64,000 nt of DNA from Methylomonas koyamae (GCF_006483455.1 NZ_PPPU01000016.1:124001-188000); one strand, 5' to 3'. Shown: positions 43,398 to 54,200, counted from the stretch's first letter. Numbers and translations: made by a program. The notes: generated from the sequence alone by a model not told the origin.

Positions 43398-44036
43398 ATG
43401 ACGGACAGCGATTGGAACAATGATGACGAAGTGCAGGCGCCGGGCCGAACGACTGCGGCCGACGAAGCGCAATTGCAAAGCTGGATTGCCGCCATCGTCG
43501 ATCAAGACCAAGCGGCGTTGGAACGACTCTACGATTGCCTGGTCGACCAGGTCTACGGATTGGCGTTGCGGATAACCGGCCGGGTGCAATGCGCGGAGGA
43601 AGTGGCGCAGGATACGTTCTGGCAGGTCTGGCGGCAGGCGCCGCGTTTCGACCCGGCGCGCGGTTCGGTCAGGGCCTGGGTCATGACCATGGCCCGCAGC
43701 CGGGCGCTGGATGCGTTACGGCAACGCGACACCCAGCAGACCGAATTGGCAGACGATGCCTTGGCCGCCGTCGCCGCGCCGGCAGGACAGATGCCGACCG
43801 ATCTGCTCGGTGCGGTGCAACAAGGACACCAGTTGCACGCGGCCTTGGCGCAGTTGGAACCGGTGCCGCGACAGTTGCTGGCGCTGGCGTTTTTTAGAGG
43901 GCTGAGCCACGACGAAATCGCCGAGAGCTGCGGTTTGCCGTTGGGCACGGTCAAATCGCATATCCGGCGCGGATTGCAGAGCATGCAGCATTTACTGACA
44001 GCCGATTTCGGCGAGGTTGATCGAACCGATGATTGA
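43398..44036 (+). CDS. ECF-type RNA polymerase sigma factor
   Basis: 212 residues. Region 2 is at about 40-105 (LYDCLVDQVYGLALRITGRVQCAEEVAQDTFWQVWRQ, then GSVRAWVMTMARSRALDALR), region 4 at about 145-200 (LAQLEPVPRQLLALAFFRGLSHDEIAESCGLPLGTVKSHIRRGLQSM). It overlaps the cupin gene downstream by 8 bases, the sigma/ChrR-type arrangement. It probably controls its own operon and possibly the divergent exported-protein genes. Confidence 0.93.
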   Translation: MTDSDWNNDDEVQAPGRTTAADEAQLQSWIAAIVDQDQAALERLYDCLVDQVYGLALRITGRVQCAEEVAQDTFWQVWRQAPRFDPARGSVRAWVMTMARSRALDALRQRDTQQTELADDALAAVAAPAGQMPTDLLGAVQQGHQLHAALAQLEPVPRQLLALAFFRGLSHDEIAESCGLPLGTVKSHIRRGLQSMQHLLTADFGEVDRTDD

Positions 44037-44868
44037 ACAGCAACCGCCTCTACCCGGCTCGGAAGACGACGAGCTGACACCGCTACGAAACCTGTTGGCG
44101 GAACACATCACGCCGATTGCGCCGGCCGGCGAACGCCGCAACGCGATGCGGCGCGGGCTGCTGGCGCAAGTGGCGACGGCCGTCGCCAAACAGGCCGGTC
44201 TGACCACGGTGCGGGCCAAGGACGGCGTCTGGCAAACTTTGAAAACCGGCATCCGGGTCAAACCGTTGTGGGACGGCGGCAGCCTGGGCCGCTCGGTGTT
44301 GATCGATTTCGCCGCCGGCGCCAGTCTGATCCCGCACCGGCATAACAGTCTGGAGGAAGGCATCGTGCTGCGCGGCGATTTGGCGATGGGCGATTTGCGG
44401 CTGGGACCGCTGGATTACCATGCCGCCGCGGCCGGCAGCCGCCACGGCGCGATCCGCTCCGAGCGCGGCGCGCTGGCCTATCTGCGCGGCACTTCGCTGG
44501 GCGATAGCCGCGAGGTGTTGAAAGAAGTGTTGAACGGTTTGCTGCCGTTCGGCGCCGGTCCGTCGCTGACGGCCCATGCCTCTGATATGAACGATTGGCC
44601 GGAAATCCTGCCCGGCGTCCGCAAGAAAACCTTGTGGATCGAAGGCGGGCGCGAGTCGTGTTTTTACCGGCTGGAGGCCGGCGCCCGCTGTCCGGAGCAC
44701 GGCCATGAAACCGAAGAGGAATGCATGATGCTGGCCGGCGATTTGTTCATCGACGACCTGCTGCTACGCGCCGGCGACTACCAACTGGCACCGGCCGGCA
44801 GCGTCCACCGCGAGGTCTACACCGATGTCGGCGCCACCTTGTTCGTGCGCGGCGGCCGCAGCGATTGA
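44029..44868 (+). CDS. ChrR-like cupin-domain anti-sigma factor
   Basis: 279 residues in two tandem cupin-like halves: ASLIPHRHNSLEEGIVLRGDL (about 100-120) and GARCPEHGHETEEECMMLAGDL (about 220-242) carry the histidine/glutamate metal ligands. The N-terminus is short and lacks the H-x3-C-x2-C zinc anti-sigma motif seen in classical ChrR, so sigma inhibition by the usual zinc fold is not evident. Genetic coupling to the sigma factor strongly suggests regulation of it. Convergent with the ABC-F gene 7 bases away. Confidence 0.8.
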   Translation: MIEQQPPLPGSEDDELTPLRNLLAEHITPIAPAGERRNAMRRGLLAQVATAVAKQAGLTTVRAKDGVWQTLKTGIRVKPLWDGGSLGRSVLIDFAAGASLIPHRHNSLEEGIVLRGDLAMGDLRLGPLDYHAAAAGSRHGAIRSERGALAYLRGTSLGDSREVLKEVLNGLLPFGAGPSLTAHASDMNDWPEILPGVRKKTLWIEGGRESCFYRLEAGARCPEHGHETEEECMMLAGDLFIDDLLLRAGDYQLAPAGSVHREVYTDVGATLFVRGGRSD

Positions 44869-44875
44869 TCCGGGC

Positions 44876-46468
44876 TTAGCCGATATTCTGGCTGTTCAGA
44901 TAATCTTCGTAACTGCCGCTGAAATCGACGATGCCGTTCGGGGTTAACTCAATGATCCGGGTGGCCAGCGACGAGACGAATTCTCGGTCGTGACTGACGA
45001 AAATCAAGGTGCCGGGATAGTTTTCCAAGGCTGCGTTCAAGGATTCGATCGATTCCATATCCAAATGGTTGGTCGGCTCGTCCAACACCATCACATTGTT
45101 TTTTTGCAGGATCAATTTGCCGAACAGCATCCGGCCCTGCTCGCCGCCGGAAATCACTTTCACGGATTTGTTGATCTCATCATTGGAAAACAACAAGCGT
45201 CCCAGCGTGCCGCGAATCGTTTGGTCGTCGTCGGATTCCTTCCGCCACTGGCCCATCCATTCGATCAGCGACATATCCTCGGCAAAATCCTCGGCGTGAT
45301 CCTGGGCGAAATAACCGACGTCAGCGTTCTCCGCCCACTTCACTTCGCCGCTATCCGGCGTCAAATCGCCGACCAAGGTCTTCAATAAAGTAGATTTACC
45401 GATACCGTTGGGCCCGATCACCGCCACCCGTTCGCCGACCGCGATCATCATGTTCAGATTTTTGAACAATGGCTCTTCGCCATAACCCTTGGCCAAATCC
45501 TTGGCTTCCAATGCCAATCGGTACAATTTTTTGGCCTGATCGAAGCGAATAAACGGATTCACCCGGCTGGACGGCTTGACTTCGTCGAGTTTGATTTTCT
45601 CCAATTGCCGAGCCCTTGAGGTGGCCTGCTTGGCCTTGGAAGCATTGGCCGAAAAGCGGGCGACGAAGGTTTGCAACTCGGCAATCTGCGCCTTTTTCTT
45701 GGCATTGCTGGCCAGCAATTGCTCGCGCACCTGGGTCACGGCAGTCATGTAATCGTCGTAATTGCCAGGATAAACCCGCAGCTCGCCGTAATCCATATCG
45801 GCCATGTGGGTGCAGACGCTGTTGAGGAAATGCCGGTCATGCGAGATGATCACCATGGTCGAGTTGCGCTCGTTCAACACGTTTTCCAGCCAGCGGATGG
45901 TATTGATGTCCAGGTTGTTGGTAGGTTCGTCGAGCAACATGATGTCGGGATTGGAGAACAGGGCTTGCGCCAACAACACCCGCAATTTCCAACCCGGCGC
46001 CACTGCGCTCATCGGGCCGTTATGCTGTTCCAGCGGAATATCCAGGCCCAGCAGTAACTCGCCGGCCCTGGCTTCGGCGGTATAGCCGCCGAATTCTGCA
46101 AATACCGTTTCCAGATCGGCGGCGCGCATGTAATCGTCTTCGCTGGCTTCCATATTGGCGTAGATCGCGTCGCGCTCGGACATCGCCGCCCACATTTCGG
46201 CGTGGCCCATCATCACCACGTCCAGCACCCGCTGGTCTTCGTAGGCAAACTGGTTCTGGCGCAGGATGCCGAGGCGCTCGTTGGCATCGAGGCTGACATT
46301 GCCGGACGACGGCTCCAGATCGCCGCTCAGGATTTTCATGAATGTCGACTTGCCGCAGCCGTTGGCGCCGATCAGGCCGTAGCGGTTGCCGTTGCCGAAC
46401 TTGACGGAAACGTTTTCGAACAGGGGTTTGGCCCCAAATTGCATGGTGATATTGGCTGTAGAGATCAA
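44876..46468 (-). CDS. ybiT: ABC-F family ATPase, YbiT-like
   Basis: 530 residues with two ATPase domains. Domain 1 has GANGCGKST and [12 protein letters not shown], with a degenerate signature ([16 protein letters not shown]). Domain 2 has [24 protein letters not shown] and [12 protein letters not shown]. The linker (about 240-310; [27 protein letters not shown]) is the ABC-F arm that contacts the ribosomal P/E-site tRNA. No membrane segment. Length and sequence match YbiT, a translation factor of the EttA group. Divergent from the GST gene. Confidence 0.93.
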   Translation of the reverse strand: MISTANITMQFGAKPLFENVSVKFGNGNRYGLIGANGCGKSTFMKILSGDLEPSSGNVSLDANERLGILRQNQFAYEDQRVLDVVMMGHAEMWAAMSERDAIYANMEASEDDYMRAADLETVFAEFGGYTAEARAGELLLGLDIPLEQHNGPMSAVAPGWKLRVLLAQALFSNPDIMLLDEPTNNLDINTIRWLENVLNERNSTMVIISHDRHFLNSVCTHMADMDYGELRVYPGNYDDYMTAVTQVREQLLASNAKKKAQIAELQTFVARFSANASKAKQATSRARQLEKIKLDEVKPSSRVNPFIRFDQAKKLYRLALEAKDLAKGYGEEPLFKNLNMMIAVGERVAVIGPNGIGKSTLLKTLVGDLTPDSGEVKWAENADVGYFAQDHAEDFAEDMSLIEWMGQWRKESDDDQTIRGTLGRLLFSNDEINKSVKVISGGEQGRMLFGKLILQKNNVMVLDEPTNHLDMESIESLNAALENYPGTLIFVSHDREFVSSLATRIIELTPNGIVDFSGSYEDYLNSQNIG

Positions 46469-46673
46469 GGGAATGTCCGTAAATGGTCAACAGAATGGCG
46501 ATTGAGTACCTGAGGCGCGATTGCGCATCGGCAGCGGCAAAACAAAGCGGCGATTTTACCAGAGTTTGACCGGAGCCGATTTGCAATGGCCGTAAAACGA
46601 CAGCCCGGCGCCTGTTACAATCGGCGCCCAACATTCGCTTCAACAACCTGCAACTGCCCAAGCCGGCGAGGCC

Positions 46674-47348
46674 ATGACCGCATCGAGCAACCCCATTCTG
46701 TACAGTTTTCGCCGTTGCCCGTATGCGATGCGCGCCCGCTTGACGATTGCCGCAGCCGGCATTTGCGTTGTGATCCGCGAAATCGAACTGCGGGCCAAGC
46801 CGGCGGAAATGCTGGCAATCTCGGCCAAGGGCACGGTACCGGTGTTGCTGCTGCCGGACGGCCGGGTCATCGACGAAAGCCTGGACATCATGCATTGGGC
46901 CTTGGCGCAGCACGATCCGCTAGGCTGGTTGTCTGATTCGGATAAGGCCGACGCCGAGCGGTTGATCGCAACCAACGACGGCGATTTCAAATGCTGGCTG
47001 GACCGCTACAAATACGCCGACCGCTATCCCGAACACTCGGCCGACTACTATCGGCAACAGGGCGAACGTTTCCTGGCCGAACTGGAGCAGCGCCTGCAAC
47101 GCAACGCCGGTTTCTGCGGCGAGGGTTTCGGCTTGGCCGACGCCGCGATTCTGCCGTTTATCAGACAGTTCGCCGCGGTGGACGCCGCCTGGTTCGCCGC
47201 GTCGCCCTACCCGGCTTTGCGCGCAGCCTTACAACAATTGGTCGAATCCGAGCTATTCGGCAAGGCCATGGAAAAATACCCGGTCTGGCAAGCAACGGAT
47301 GCGGCCAACTTTTTCGGAGCCCATCCCGACAGGAGCAGCTTATGCTGA
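46674..47348 (+). CDS. Glutathione S-transferase family protein
   Basis: 224 residues. The thioredoxin-like N-terminal domain starts PILYSFRRCPYAMRARLTI with cysteine in the CPYA position (GrxB/omega-like), TVPVLLLPDGRVIDESLDIM provides the cis-proline and the ES glutathione contact. An all-helical C-terminal domain follows. Substrate unknown. The next gene starts inside its stop codon region (ATGCTGA), so the two are coupled. Confidence 0.88.
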   Translation: MTASSNPILYSFRRCPYAMRARLTIAAAGICVVIREIELRAKPAEMLAISAKGTVPVLLLPDGRVIDESLDIMHWALAQHDPLGWLSDSDKADAERLIATNDGDFKCWLDRYKYADRYPEHSADYYRQQGERFLAELEQRLQRNAGFCGEGFGLADAAILPFIRQFAAVDAAWFAASPYPALRAALQQLVESELFGKAMEKYPVWQATDAANFFGAHPDRSSLC

Positions 47349-47653
47349 AAATCTATAGAAAAGTCGTCGTCATCGATTCGAATCCGGCCGATCCGCGACT
47401 ACCGCCGCCGCCCAGGTCCTTATCGCAGCGCCTGTCCGGCTTATTGGCGATTCCGGCCATGGTAGCCGGCGCCATCGTCGGCACCTTGGTCTTTTCGGCG
47501 CTGTTTGCCATTCTGCTGATTCCGTTGTCGATCGTCGGTTTCAAACTCTGGCGCGCCTGGCGCAATGCCCAACGCCAGCAGGCCGAGCAAACCCTGGACG
47601 CCGAGTACACCGTAATCTCCAGCGAGCGCGACGACAGCCGTCCCGGCCGCTAA
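47342..47653 (+). CDS. Small membrane protein, hypothetical
   Basis: 103 residues, overlapping the GST gene by 7 bases. One long or two short hydrophobic segments (LLAIPAMVAGAIVGTLVFSALFAILLIPLSIVGF, about 38-71) sit between a proline-rich N-terminus and a polar C-terminus. No recognised family, though small proteins of this layout are common in gammaproteobacteria. Confidence 0.7.
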   Translation: MLKIYRKVVVIDSNPADPRLPPPPRSLSQRLSGLLAIPAMVAGAIVGTLVFSALFAILLIPLSIVGFKLWRAWRNAQRQQAEQTLDAEYTVISSERDDSRPGR

Positions 47654-47662
47654 CCGCCCCGC

Positions 47663-47696
47663 AAAAAAAAGGCCTCTAACCTTGCGGGAAGAGGCC
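47663..47696 (-). terminator. Rho-independent terminator
   Basis: On the minus strand, GGCCTCT and AGAGGCC form a 7-bp stem followed directly by eight T residues, downstream of the 51-aa gene. This is a textbook intrinsic terminator for that small leftward transcript. Confidence 0.85.
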
Positions 47697-47750
47697 ACGT
47701 AAGATGCAGAGCATTTACAACGAGGAGGTACTACGAAAATCGGGAAACGC

Positions 47751-47906
47751 TTAAATCCGGACCGGTTTGGCAACGCTCAGGTTGCTGGCCAACGAGGCCG
47801 CGCCGAACAGCAATGTCGACAGCACGAACTCGCCCGACATGAAGCTGAAAATACCGGTGGTGAAAAACAGGCCGGTAACGATGTCTTTGAATTTTGACTG
47901 GTTCAT
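47751..47906 (-). CDS. 51-residue small membrane protein
   Basis: 51 residues from MNQSKFKDIV, with an AAGGCGG about 4 bases before the ATG. It is mostly hydrophobic: FFTTGIFSFMSGEFVLSTLLFGAASLASNL, one or two membrane segments, with a basic end (AKPVRI). A strong intrinsic terminator lies 55 bases downstream, so the transcript would be a short single-gene unit. No family recognised. Confidence 0.7.
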   Translation of the reverse strand: MNQSKFKDIVTGLFFTTGIFSFMSGEFVLSTLLFGAASLASNLSVAKPVRI

Positions 47907-48116
47907 TTTTCCGCCTTGACTGAATTAAGTCGAATCGTTGAAGTTGGGTTAACTATAAACCTTTAATTTTTATTTACAATAAGCCTGTTTATAGATGATT
48001 TGTTTCTTTATGAGAAACAAAAATCGACACCGACCCGCCCGCCACGACATCGGACGGAAAATGACTGAGCATTTTTCAGGCAATCCTTTAGCCACACTAT
48101 TCAGGAGTACGCCGCC

Positions 48117-48401
48117 ATGAGCCACCATCTAAACCTGCTCCGCGCGATATTTCAGGACCCGGTCAGCGGCAACTTGCACTGGCGCGACATCGAATCTTTG
48201 TTGCGCCACTTGGGCGCCAACGTCCAACCCAGCCACGGCGCGCGCTTTCATGTGGTGTTGAACAACGTCGAAGGTTTTCTGCACCACCCGCACCACAGCG
48301 GGGTTTGCAGTAAACAAGAGATTAAACACATCCGCGAATACCTCAGCCACGCCGGCATCAGCGTGGCGCAATACGAAGCGGACCGGCACAAATCCGGTTA
48401 A
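48117..48401 (+). CDS. HicA-like protein without an adjacent HicB
   Basis: 94 residues with the HicA/YcfA double-stranded-RNA-binding-like pattern: LLRHLGANVQPSHGARFHVVLN (beta strands with the S-H-G turn), FLHHPHHSG (equivalent to the FHRPHP motif) and IKHIREYLSHAGI. HicA toxins cleave mRNA using a histidine. No HicB antitoxin gene flanks it, so it may be a retired toxin or a non-toxin relative. AGGAG lies upstream. Confidence 0.75.
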   Translation: MSHHLNLLRAIFQDPVSGNLHWRDIESLLRHLGANVQPSHGARFHVVLNNVEGFLHHPHHSGVCSKQEIKHIREYLSHAGISVAQYEADRHKSG

Positions 48402-48454
48402 GCGTCGGTTGCCGCGTTCATTTCAAGGATGACTCCACTACCAGCGCGTAAGCG

Positions 48455-49708
48455 ATGAGACTATTCGGAACGTTGTGCCGGCTGGCGTTCATGCTGACGC
48501 CGGTGTTAATCGCGCTGGCGATTTACGCTGGGCTGGACGCCAAACCTTTGTTGCAAACCCAGGCTGAATTGACCCCGGAGCAAATCGGCCGCGCCCGGCA
48601 ATTGTTCCACCAAAACGACCCGCGCCGGCTGCGCTCCGGCACGACCGCCCGCCTCAGCCTGGAGCAAGCCGATCTGGACTTGGCTTTGAACTATTGGGCC
48701 AACCAGTTTGCCGGCGCCAGTGCCGCCTTGCAGCTGGAACAAAATCGGGCCCGGATCGACGCCACCTGGCCATTGCCGGCCAATCCGCTCGGCGGCTACT
48801 TGAATCTGCGGCTGCAACTGCGGCAGAAAATCGGCTTGCCGCAGATCGAATCGGCTCGCCTCGGCTCGCTACGGATACCCGGACCGCTCGCCGAACTGGC
48901 CGTCAAAGCCGCAGTCGCCGGCCTGCCGTTGCCGATCGACCTGAAACTCGTCGCCGGCGTCGTTCAACATGTGCAGTTCCTGCCGCAACGCGCCAGCGTG
49001 TATTACCGCTGGCAAGCCGATTTGCCGGGCAAATTGCGCCGCGCCTTGCTGGCCGACGCCGAAGCCCAAATCCTGGAGCCGTACCAACGCCGACTGGCCG
49101 AACTCAGCCGCAACACGCCGGACCGCGCCAGCCTGACAGCATTGACCCAGCCGCTGTTTCAACTGGCGCAACGTCAAAGCCGGACCGGCGACCCTATCGC
49201 CGAAAACCGCGCGGCGATTTTGGTGCTGACCCTGTATGTCAACGGCATTCCGTTAGCCAAAGCGGTACCTCAGGCAGCACTTTGGCCGCGCCCGGTCCGA
49301 CACACGCTACTGCTGAACGGCCGCGACGATTTGACCAAGCATTATTTGGTGTCGGCGATGCTGGCGGCCTACTCCGGCACACCGTTGGCCGATGCGGTGG
49401 GGTTGTACAAAGAAATTCAGGACTCGCGCGGCGGCAGCGGTTTTTCGTTTCCCGACCTGGCCGCCGACCGCGCCGGCACCCGAATGGGCGAAACCGCCGT
49501 GGCCGATCGCAGCCAAGCCCTGCGCCTGCAGCAACGTCTAACCCAATCCGACGAAACCGAGCTGATGCCGGCCACCGCCGACTTGGTCGAATCGATGACC
49601 GAAGCCGAGTTCATCCAGCGCTTCGGCGGCTTCGACGGCGCCGCCTACCGGCAAACCCTGGCAACCATCGAACGCCGCATCGCCGAACTGGCGCTGTTCC
49701 GGGATTGA
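48455..49708 (+). CDS. Conserved hypothetical protein with N-terminal membrane anchor
   Basis: 417 residues. One N-terminal helix (LCRLAFMLTPVLIALAIYAGL) places the rest outside the inner membrane. The exterior part is leucine, alanine and glutamine-rich with repeated amphipathic stretches, and the C-terminus has SRGGSGFSFPDLAADRAGTRMGETA. I recognise no named family. It ends just before a bidirectional terminator shared with leuB. Confidence 0.65.
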   Translation: MRLFGTLCRLAFMLTPVLIALAIYAGLDAKPLLQTQAELTPEQIGRARQLFHQNDPRRLRSGTTARLSLEQADLDLALNYWANQFAGASAALQLEQNRARIDATWPLPANPLGGYLNLRLQLRQKIGLPQIESARLGSLRIPGPLAELAVKAAVAGLPLPIDLKLVAGVVQHVQFLPQRASVYYRWQADLPGKLRRALLADAEAQILEPYQRRLAELSRNTPDRASLTALTQPLFQLAQRQSRTGDPIAENRAAILVLTLYVNGIPLAKAVPQAALWPRPVRHTLLLNGRDDLTKHYLVSAMLAAYSGTPLADAVGLYKEIQDSRGGSGFSFPDLAADRAGTRMGETAVADRSQALRLQQRLTQSDETELMPATADLVESMTEAEFIQRFGGFDGAAYRQTLATIERRIAELALFRD

Positions 49709-49730
49709 ATCGGCGGAATTCAGGCAACAA

Positions 49731-49761
49731 AAAAGGCGGGCCCTTACGGCGCCCGCCTTTT
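49731..49761. terminator. Bidirectional intrinsic terminator
   Basis: A-rich run and stem AAAAGGCGGGC paired with GCCCGCCTTTT around a short loop, lying between the convergent 417-aa gene and leuB. T-rich tails on both strands allow it to end both transcripts. Confidence 0.9.
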
Positions 49762-49800
49762 GACTGAAAGCTTAAGCCGATTCGGCTTTGCCGCCCGGAC

Positions 49801-50907
49801 TTAACCCCTAGGCATCGCCCGCAGTTTTTCGACGACTTTGTCGCCGAATTCCTGAGTGCTGATCATCGTTACGCCACTGCCCGGCTTGGACAGGTCGGCT
49901 GTCGAGTAACCGTCGCCGAACACGCCCTGCATCGCCGCCCAGACGTTTTTGGCTTCGTCTTCCATATCGAAGCTGTTTTCCAGCATCATCGCCACCGAAC
50001 CGATCATCGAGTAAGGGTTGGCGATGTTCTTGCCGGCGATATCCGGCGCCGAACCGTGCGACGGCTCATAGTAAGCTTTGTCCGGACCGATACAGGCCGA
50101 CGGCATCAAGCCCAATGAGCCTAAAATACCGCCGCCTTGGTCGCTCAAAATGTCGCCGAACATGTTTTCCATCACCATCACGTCGAACTGGGTCGGTTTC
50201 AGGCACAGCGCGGTGGCGGCGGCATCGACCAGGTAGTTGACGACCTGCACGTCCGGATAGTCCTTCGCCACTTCTTCCATCACCTCGTTCCACAACACGC
50301 TGGACATCAGCACGTTGCTTTTATGGATGTTGTGCAGCAATTTGCGGCGTTTTTGCGCCAGCTTGAACGCCTCGTGCATGATGCGGCGGATTTGCTCTTC
50401 GTCGTATTCCAGGGTTTCGCGGACATAGCGCTGGCCTTGCTCGTTGACTCCGCGTTCCTTGTTACCGAAATACAAGCCGCCGACCAGTTCGCGGACCATG
50501 ATCAAATCGATGCCCTCGCCGATCACTTCCGGTTTCAACGGCGAGAAATGCGCCAGCGATTTGGGCAAGGACACCGGGCGGAAGTTGGCGTAAGTGTTGT
50601 AACGGCGGCGCATCGGCAGCAGCGCGCCACGTTCCGGTTGTTTTTCGACCGGGATTTTCTTGGATTCCTCGTGGCTCAAGCCGATCGGGCCTTTCAGGAT
50701 GGCGTCGGCCTGATCGCAGATGTCGATGGTGGCTTGCGGGAAGGCGTCGCCGGTTGCGAAGTAAGCGCAGGCGCCGAACAAGGCCGGCAGCAATTCGAAC
50801 TGGACGTCGTTGCGCTCTTCGATGACTTTCAAGACTTTGATGGCTTCCGCGGTGATTTCAGGGCCGATACCGTCGCCGGCCAGGACTGCGATTTTGTAGT
50901 TTTTCAT
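49801..50907 (-). CDS. leuB: 3-isopropylmalate dehydrogenase
   Basis: 368 residues of the isocitrate/isopropylmalate dehydrogenase fold: start [15 protein letters not shown], substrate loop [38 protein letters not shown], and the NAD-binding/metal region [17 protein letters not shown] with [18 protein letters not shown]. It oxidatively decarboxylates 3-isopropylmalate in leucine synthesis. The [16 protein letters not shown] segment differs a little from the commonest LeuB form, but [12 protein letters not shown] fits. No leuCD beside it. The Shine-Dalgarno is weak. Confidence 0.9.
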   Translation of the reverse strand: MKNYKIAVLAGDGIGPEITAEAIKVLKVIEERNDVQFELLPALFGACAYFATGDAFPQATIDICDQADAILKGPIGLSHEESKKIPVEKQPERGALLPMRRRYNTYANFRPVSLPKSLAHFSPLKPEVIGEGIDLIMVRELVGGLYFGNKERGVNEQGQRYVRETLEYDEEQIRRIMHEAFKLAQKRRKLLHNIHKSNVLMSSVLWNEVMEEVAKDYPDVQVVNYLVDAAATALCLKPTQFDVMVMENMFGDILSDQGGGILGSLGLMPSACIGPDKAYYEPSHGSAPDIAGKNIANPYSMIGSVAMMLENSFDMEDEAKNVWAAMQGVFGDGYSTADLSKPGSGVTMISTQEFGDKVVEKLRAMPRG

Positions 50908-51274
50908 GGGATGGTGCTGGTTGAATGGATAAATCGATAAATACGGACTGCGATCCGAGCAATAAAGCCCTCGATTTTACCAGATAGCGCAGGTCGTAAC
51001 GCCCGGAAATAACGTTTGCACACACTGCCGCTGTATTGCCCTGCTTCCGCATTTGATAGGTCAAGCCAATCACCGCCACCGGGCTGCGGCGACAGGTCAA
51101 TCCAGCTGCCAACCAAACGAATTGCATCCTGTCCGAACGCGACAGGGTCAAAAGCGGCAGGCCTGACTAATGCCAATGTCTAGGCGATGAGGCGGAAATA
51201 AGCGTAGGTCAAATCAGCGAATGAAGCCTCTCCACCGCGCGGCGAATGCGGGTGGAGAGAGCCGATGTAGCGGT
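50908..51274. other. Intergenic, 367 bp
   Basis: Region upstream of leuB and downstream of the peroxidase, both leftward. It should hold the leuB promoter. I see no gene, repeat or clear leader peptide; a leucine-rich attenuator ORF was looked for and not found. Confidence 0.5.
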
Positions 51275-54200
51275 TTATTTCAAACCGTTTTCAAAGGTGG
51301 GCAGGGGCGTTGATTTGCCATTGCGGCCAACGGCCGGCAACTGGCGAATCTCATCCACACCCAAAGCAGGGTCGAGGGCATTACCATTGGTGACCACAAA
51401 AGCGTCGCCGGCATGGCCGTTGGGAACGGCGAGCGACGGATGGTCGAAAGGTGCTCTTTCGTAACTGACACGGGCGTCGGTGAAGGTCTTCATGAACGCC
51501 ACCAAATCCGCTTGCTCTTGCGGCGTCAAGCCCAACGGCTTGATGTCGGGATGCAATTCCGGATTGGCAAAGTTGCCGCCCTGGTTATAAAAGCTGACCA
51601 CTTGCTCGAGGGTCGATAAACTGCCGTTGTGCATGTAAGGCCCGGTAAACTCGACGTTACGCAAGGTGGGCACCTTGAAACTGCCGTCAACCAGAGCGAT
51701 GTTTTGCGCCCGCCGTGCCGGCGAGTTGTCCAGGCACAAGCCGTTATCCTGCTCGAATTTGCAAGGTTCGACGCCGAATTCGTCGACAAACCGACTTTGC
51801 ACAAACTGACGAGTCAGTGAGAGCGTGTTGCCGAACGGGTCGAGTCCGCCTCCACCAATGTCGTAACGGGTTGGTACTACACCGATGTTGTAGAAGCCGG
51901 TATCGTAGATGGCGATCTGATTATTTTGCATCAGCATGCCTTCGATAACATTGTTGCTGGTTTGCAATCGCGTGGCATTCGACATGGTGGGGCCTTTATG
52001 GCAGGCGTTGCATGCGCCCTTACCGTTGAATACGGCTTCGCCGTTGCGCTCGGCAGTGGTAGGCGCAATCAGGCCACGTTTCCAGCGGTCGAAACGGCTG
52101 TCGTCGGACACCAAAGTCTCTTGATACAGTTGTAAGGCAATCCCGAAGTACATCGAGAAATTGGCTTCCATCTGGTTGTAAGGGCCGCTAGGCGTGACGC
52201 CAGGGTTAGGCGTACCGCACTGGTTGCCGCAGTCGCCGTTCCAATAGGCCGGTGCAAAAGCCTTTTGGATCAGGGTGCTGTAAGTACCGTTGGTGCCAAG
52301 CAAGGTAGGCAACGCCGACAATACGCTGTCGTCAGCAGCCACGGCTTGGAACTGTAACGGTTTTCTGTTCAACAACTTGCGTCCTACATCGGCAAACTTT
52401 CTGGCGCGGCAGGCCATTTCAAAGTCGCTACCTACCGGGCCAACCGCTTGTGACGCCATTGAGGCGTTTGTCAGTTTCAGCGGTCTCTTGACCAATTTCG
52501 CTGGCGGTGTGTAAGTCACTACCAGTTTCGGCCTTTGTGTTGTGTTCGCCGCCTGAGCGCTGGCGATGGTCCAGTTGTCGGCGTCGGAAGCCCCGGTGAC
52601 AATCACCCAGCCATAGTTCGGCGAGCCGTTCGACCACGCTTGCAACGAAGAGGTCAAATTATCGAAACTCTGTGTACCGGAACCGCCGGCGGATAGCCTG
52701 AATAACGACGTGCTGCTGGCCTCCACATTGTTGGTCGACACGCCACTTACCAGCGAATTCCAGGTCGAGTTGTCATTCCAGGGAACCAACATCTGGTTAA
52801 TGCTTACGTAGTCGAGAGCGTCGGTTTGCGTCACAAAGACCTTGAGCGAAGCACTTTCGATTTTCGAACCAGGCGGTATTTGACCTTCGCCGTTGCCAAA
52901 CAAATTGTCGAAACGAATCAAGATGTTTTTTTGGTTGGGCGAACCGTCGTCAACCTGCAGTGAGGTGGCCGCCGCGTAGGAGGTTGATCGACTGAAGGCG
53001 TTGAGATAGGTGTCTACGGTGCCGTTGAAATTATTTTGACCTTGTTGAAAATCAGCGTTGCGGCGTTGGTTGTCGTTGATATACACCCCGGCTGCAACAT
53101 CCCGTGGACCGAATGGCGATACACCGTTGAATTGGTTGTTGGCTCGGCCGTCCCAAAAATTGCGGTAGTTATAGGCCGCATTGATGACGGTTGGCGAGTT
53201 TCGCGGCTCGACATTGCGGGTACCGACGCCATTGACATGAAAGATCGGCGACACATCGCGGTCGCAATCCTCGTTATTGCTGTCGGCAATTGGTGCTCGA
53301 AACTGGCCGGAGAAAGTGCCCGACGAAGTGACAGTGTCGTCATTAGCCGGATCGAACGGGAAATCGGCTTTGGTCAGGGTGTAGTTAGGCCCGCCCAGTG
53401 CGCCGGAACGGGTCGGTTCGAATGTCGTGCCGCTCGCCGCAGCATGGTTCAGGCCGGGCGAAAGTTGGTTTTTCACCCGGTTGTCGCCGCCGGCATGGAA
53501 ATGGCAACTGGCGCAGGCCATTTGATCGCTGCCGATCCCCTGTTCCCAAAACAAGGCTTTGCCCAGGGCAATTGCCGCTTGTTTGTCGACTACGACTGGC
53601 GTAACGATATCGGTTCGGATGCTGTCGCTGCTTACCAAGCCCGGTATGGCTGGCGGCAAAATGCCAGTCAAGGCTTCAGGGGCATTAGGATCGCCGACTA
53701 TTGTCGTCTCCAGCGAAACATCATCTAACAGCGTACCAATGGCATTCGAAACACCGGTAGCCTCGAAACTTAAGGTGACATCACCCGTGGGGCCGCTGTA
53801 ATTGAACGGGAATTCCCATGCCGTCCAGTCCAAGGTGTCGCCCACCGAAAAATAACCGCTGGTGTAGTTCGTGGATGTAATCGAGGCCCTTAAACCGCCA
53901 CCAAATTGAAAGAGGTTTCTGGCTCGCGTATGAAAACGCAGTTTGTAGTTCTGGCCGTTGACCAACTTAACCTTGGTCGACATACTGGAATTGGTCCAGG
54001 TATCCAGCTCGACGAAATGCTTGCCACTGCGCGCGCTTACGCCATCAAAACCATTGGTCAAGACTTCCAGCTTATTCTCACCCGCAGTCCAAACCCGAGT
54101 TTTAGCGAAATATTGATAGGCATTGTTGGGCATTTGGTCCTGAATCAGGCCGCTGGGTGCACCGGCGCTGGGCTCCAGCGTCGTCCGCTCGAAATCATCG

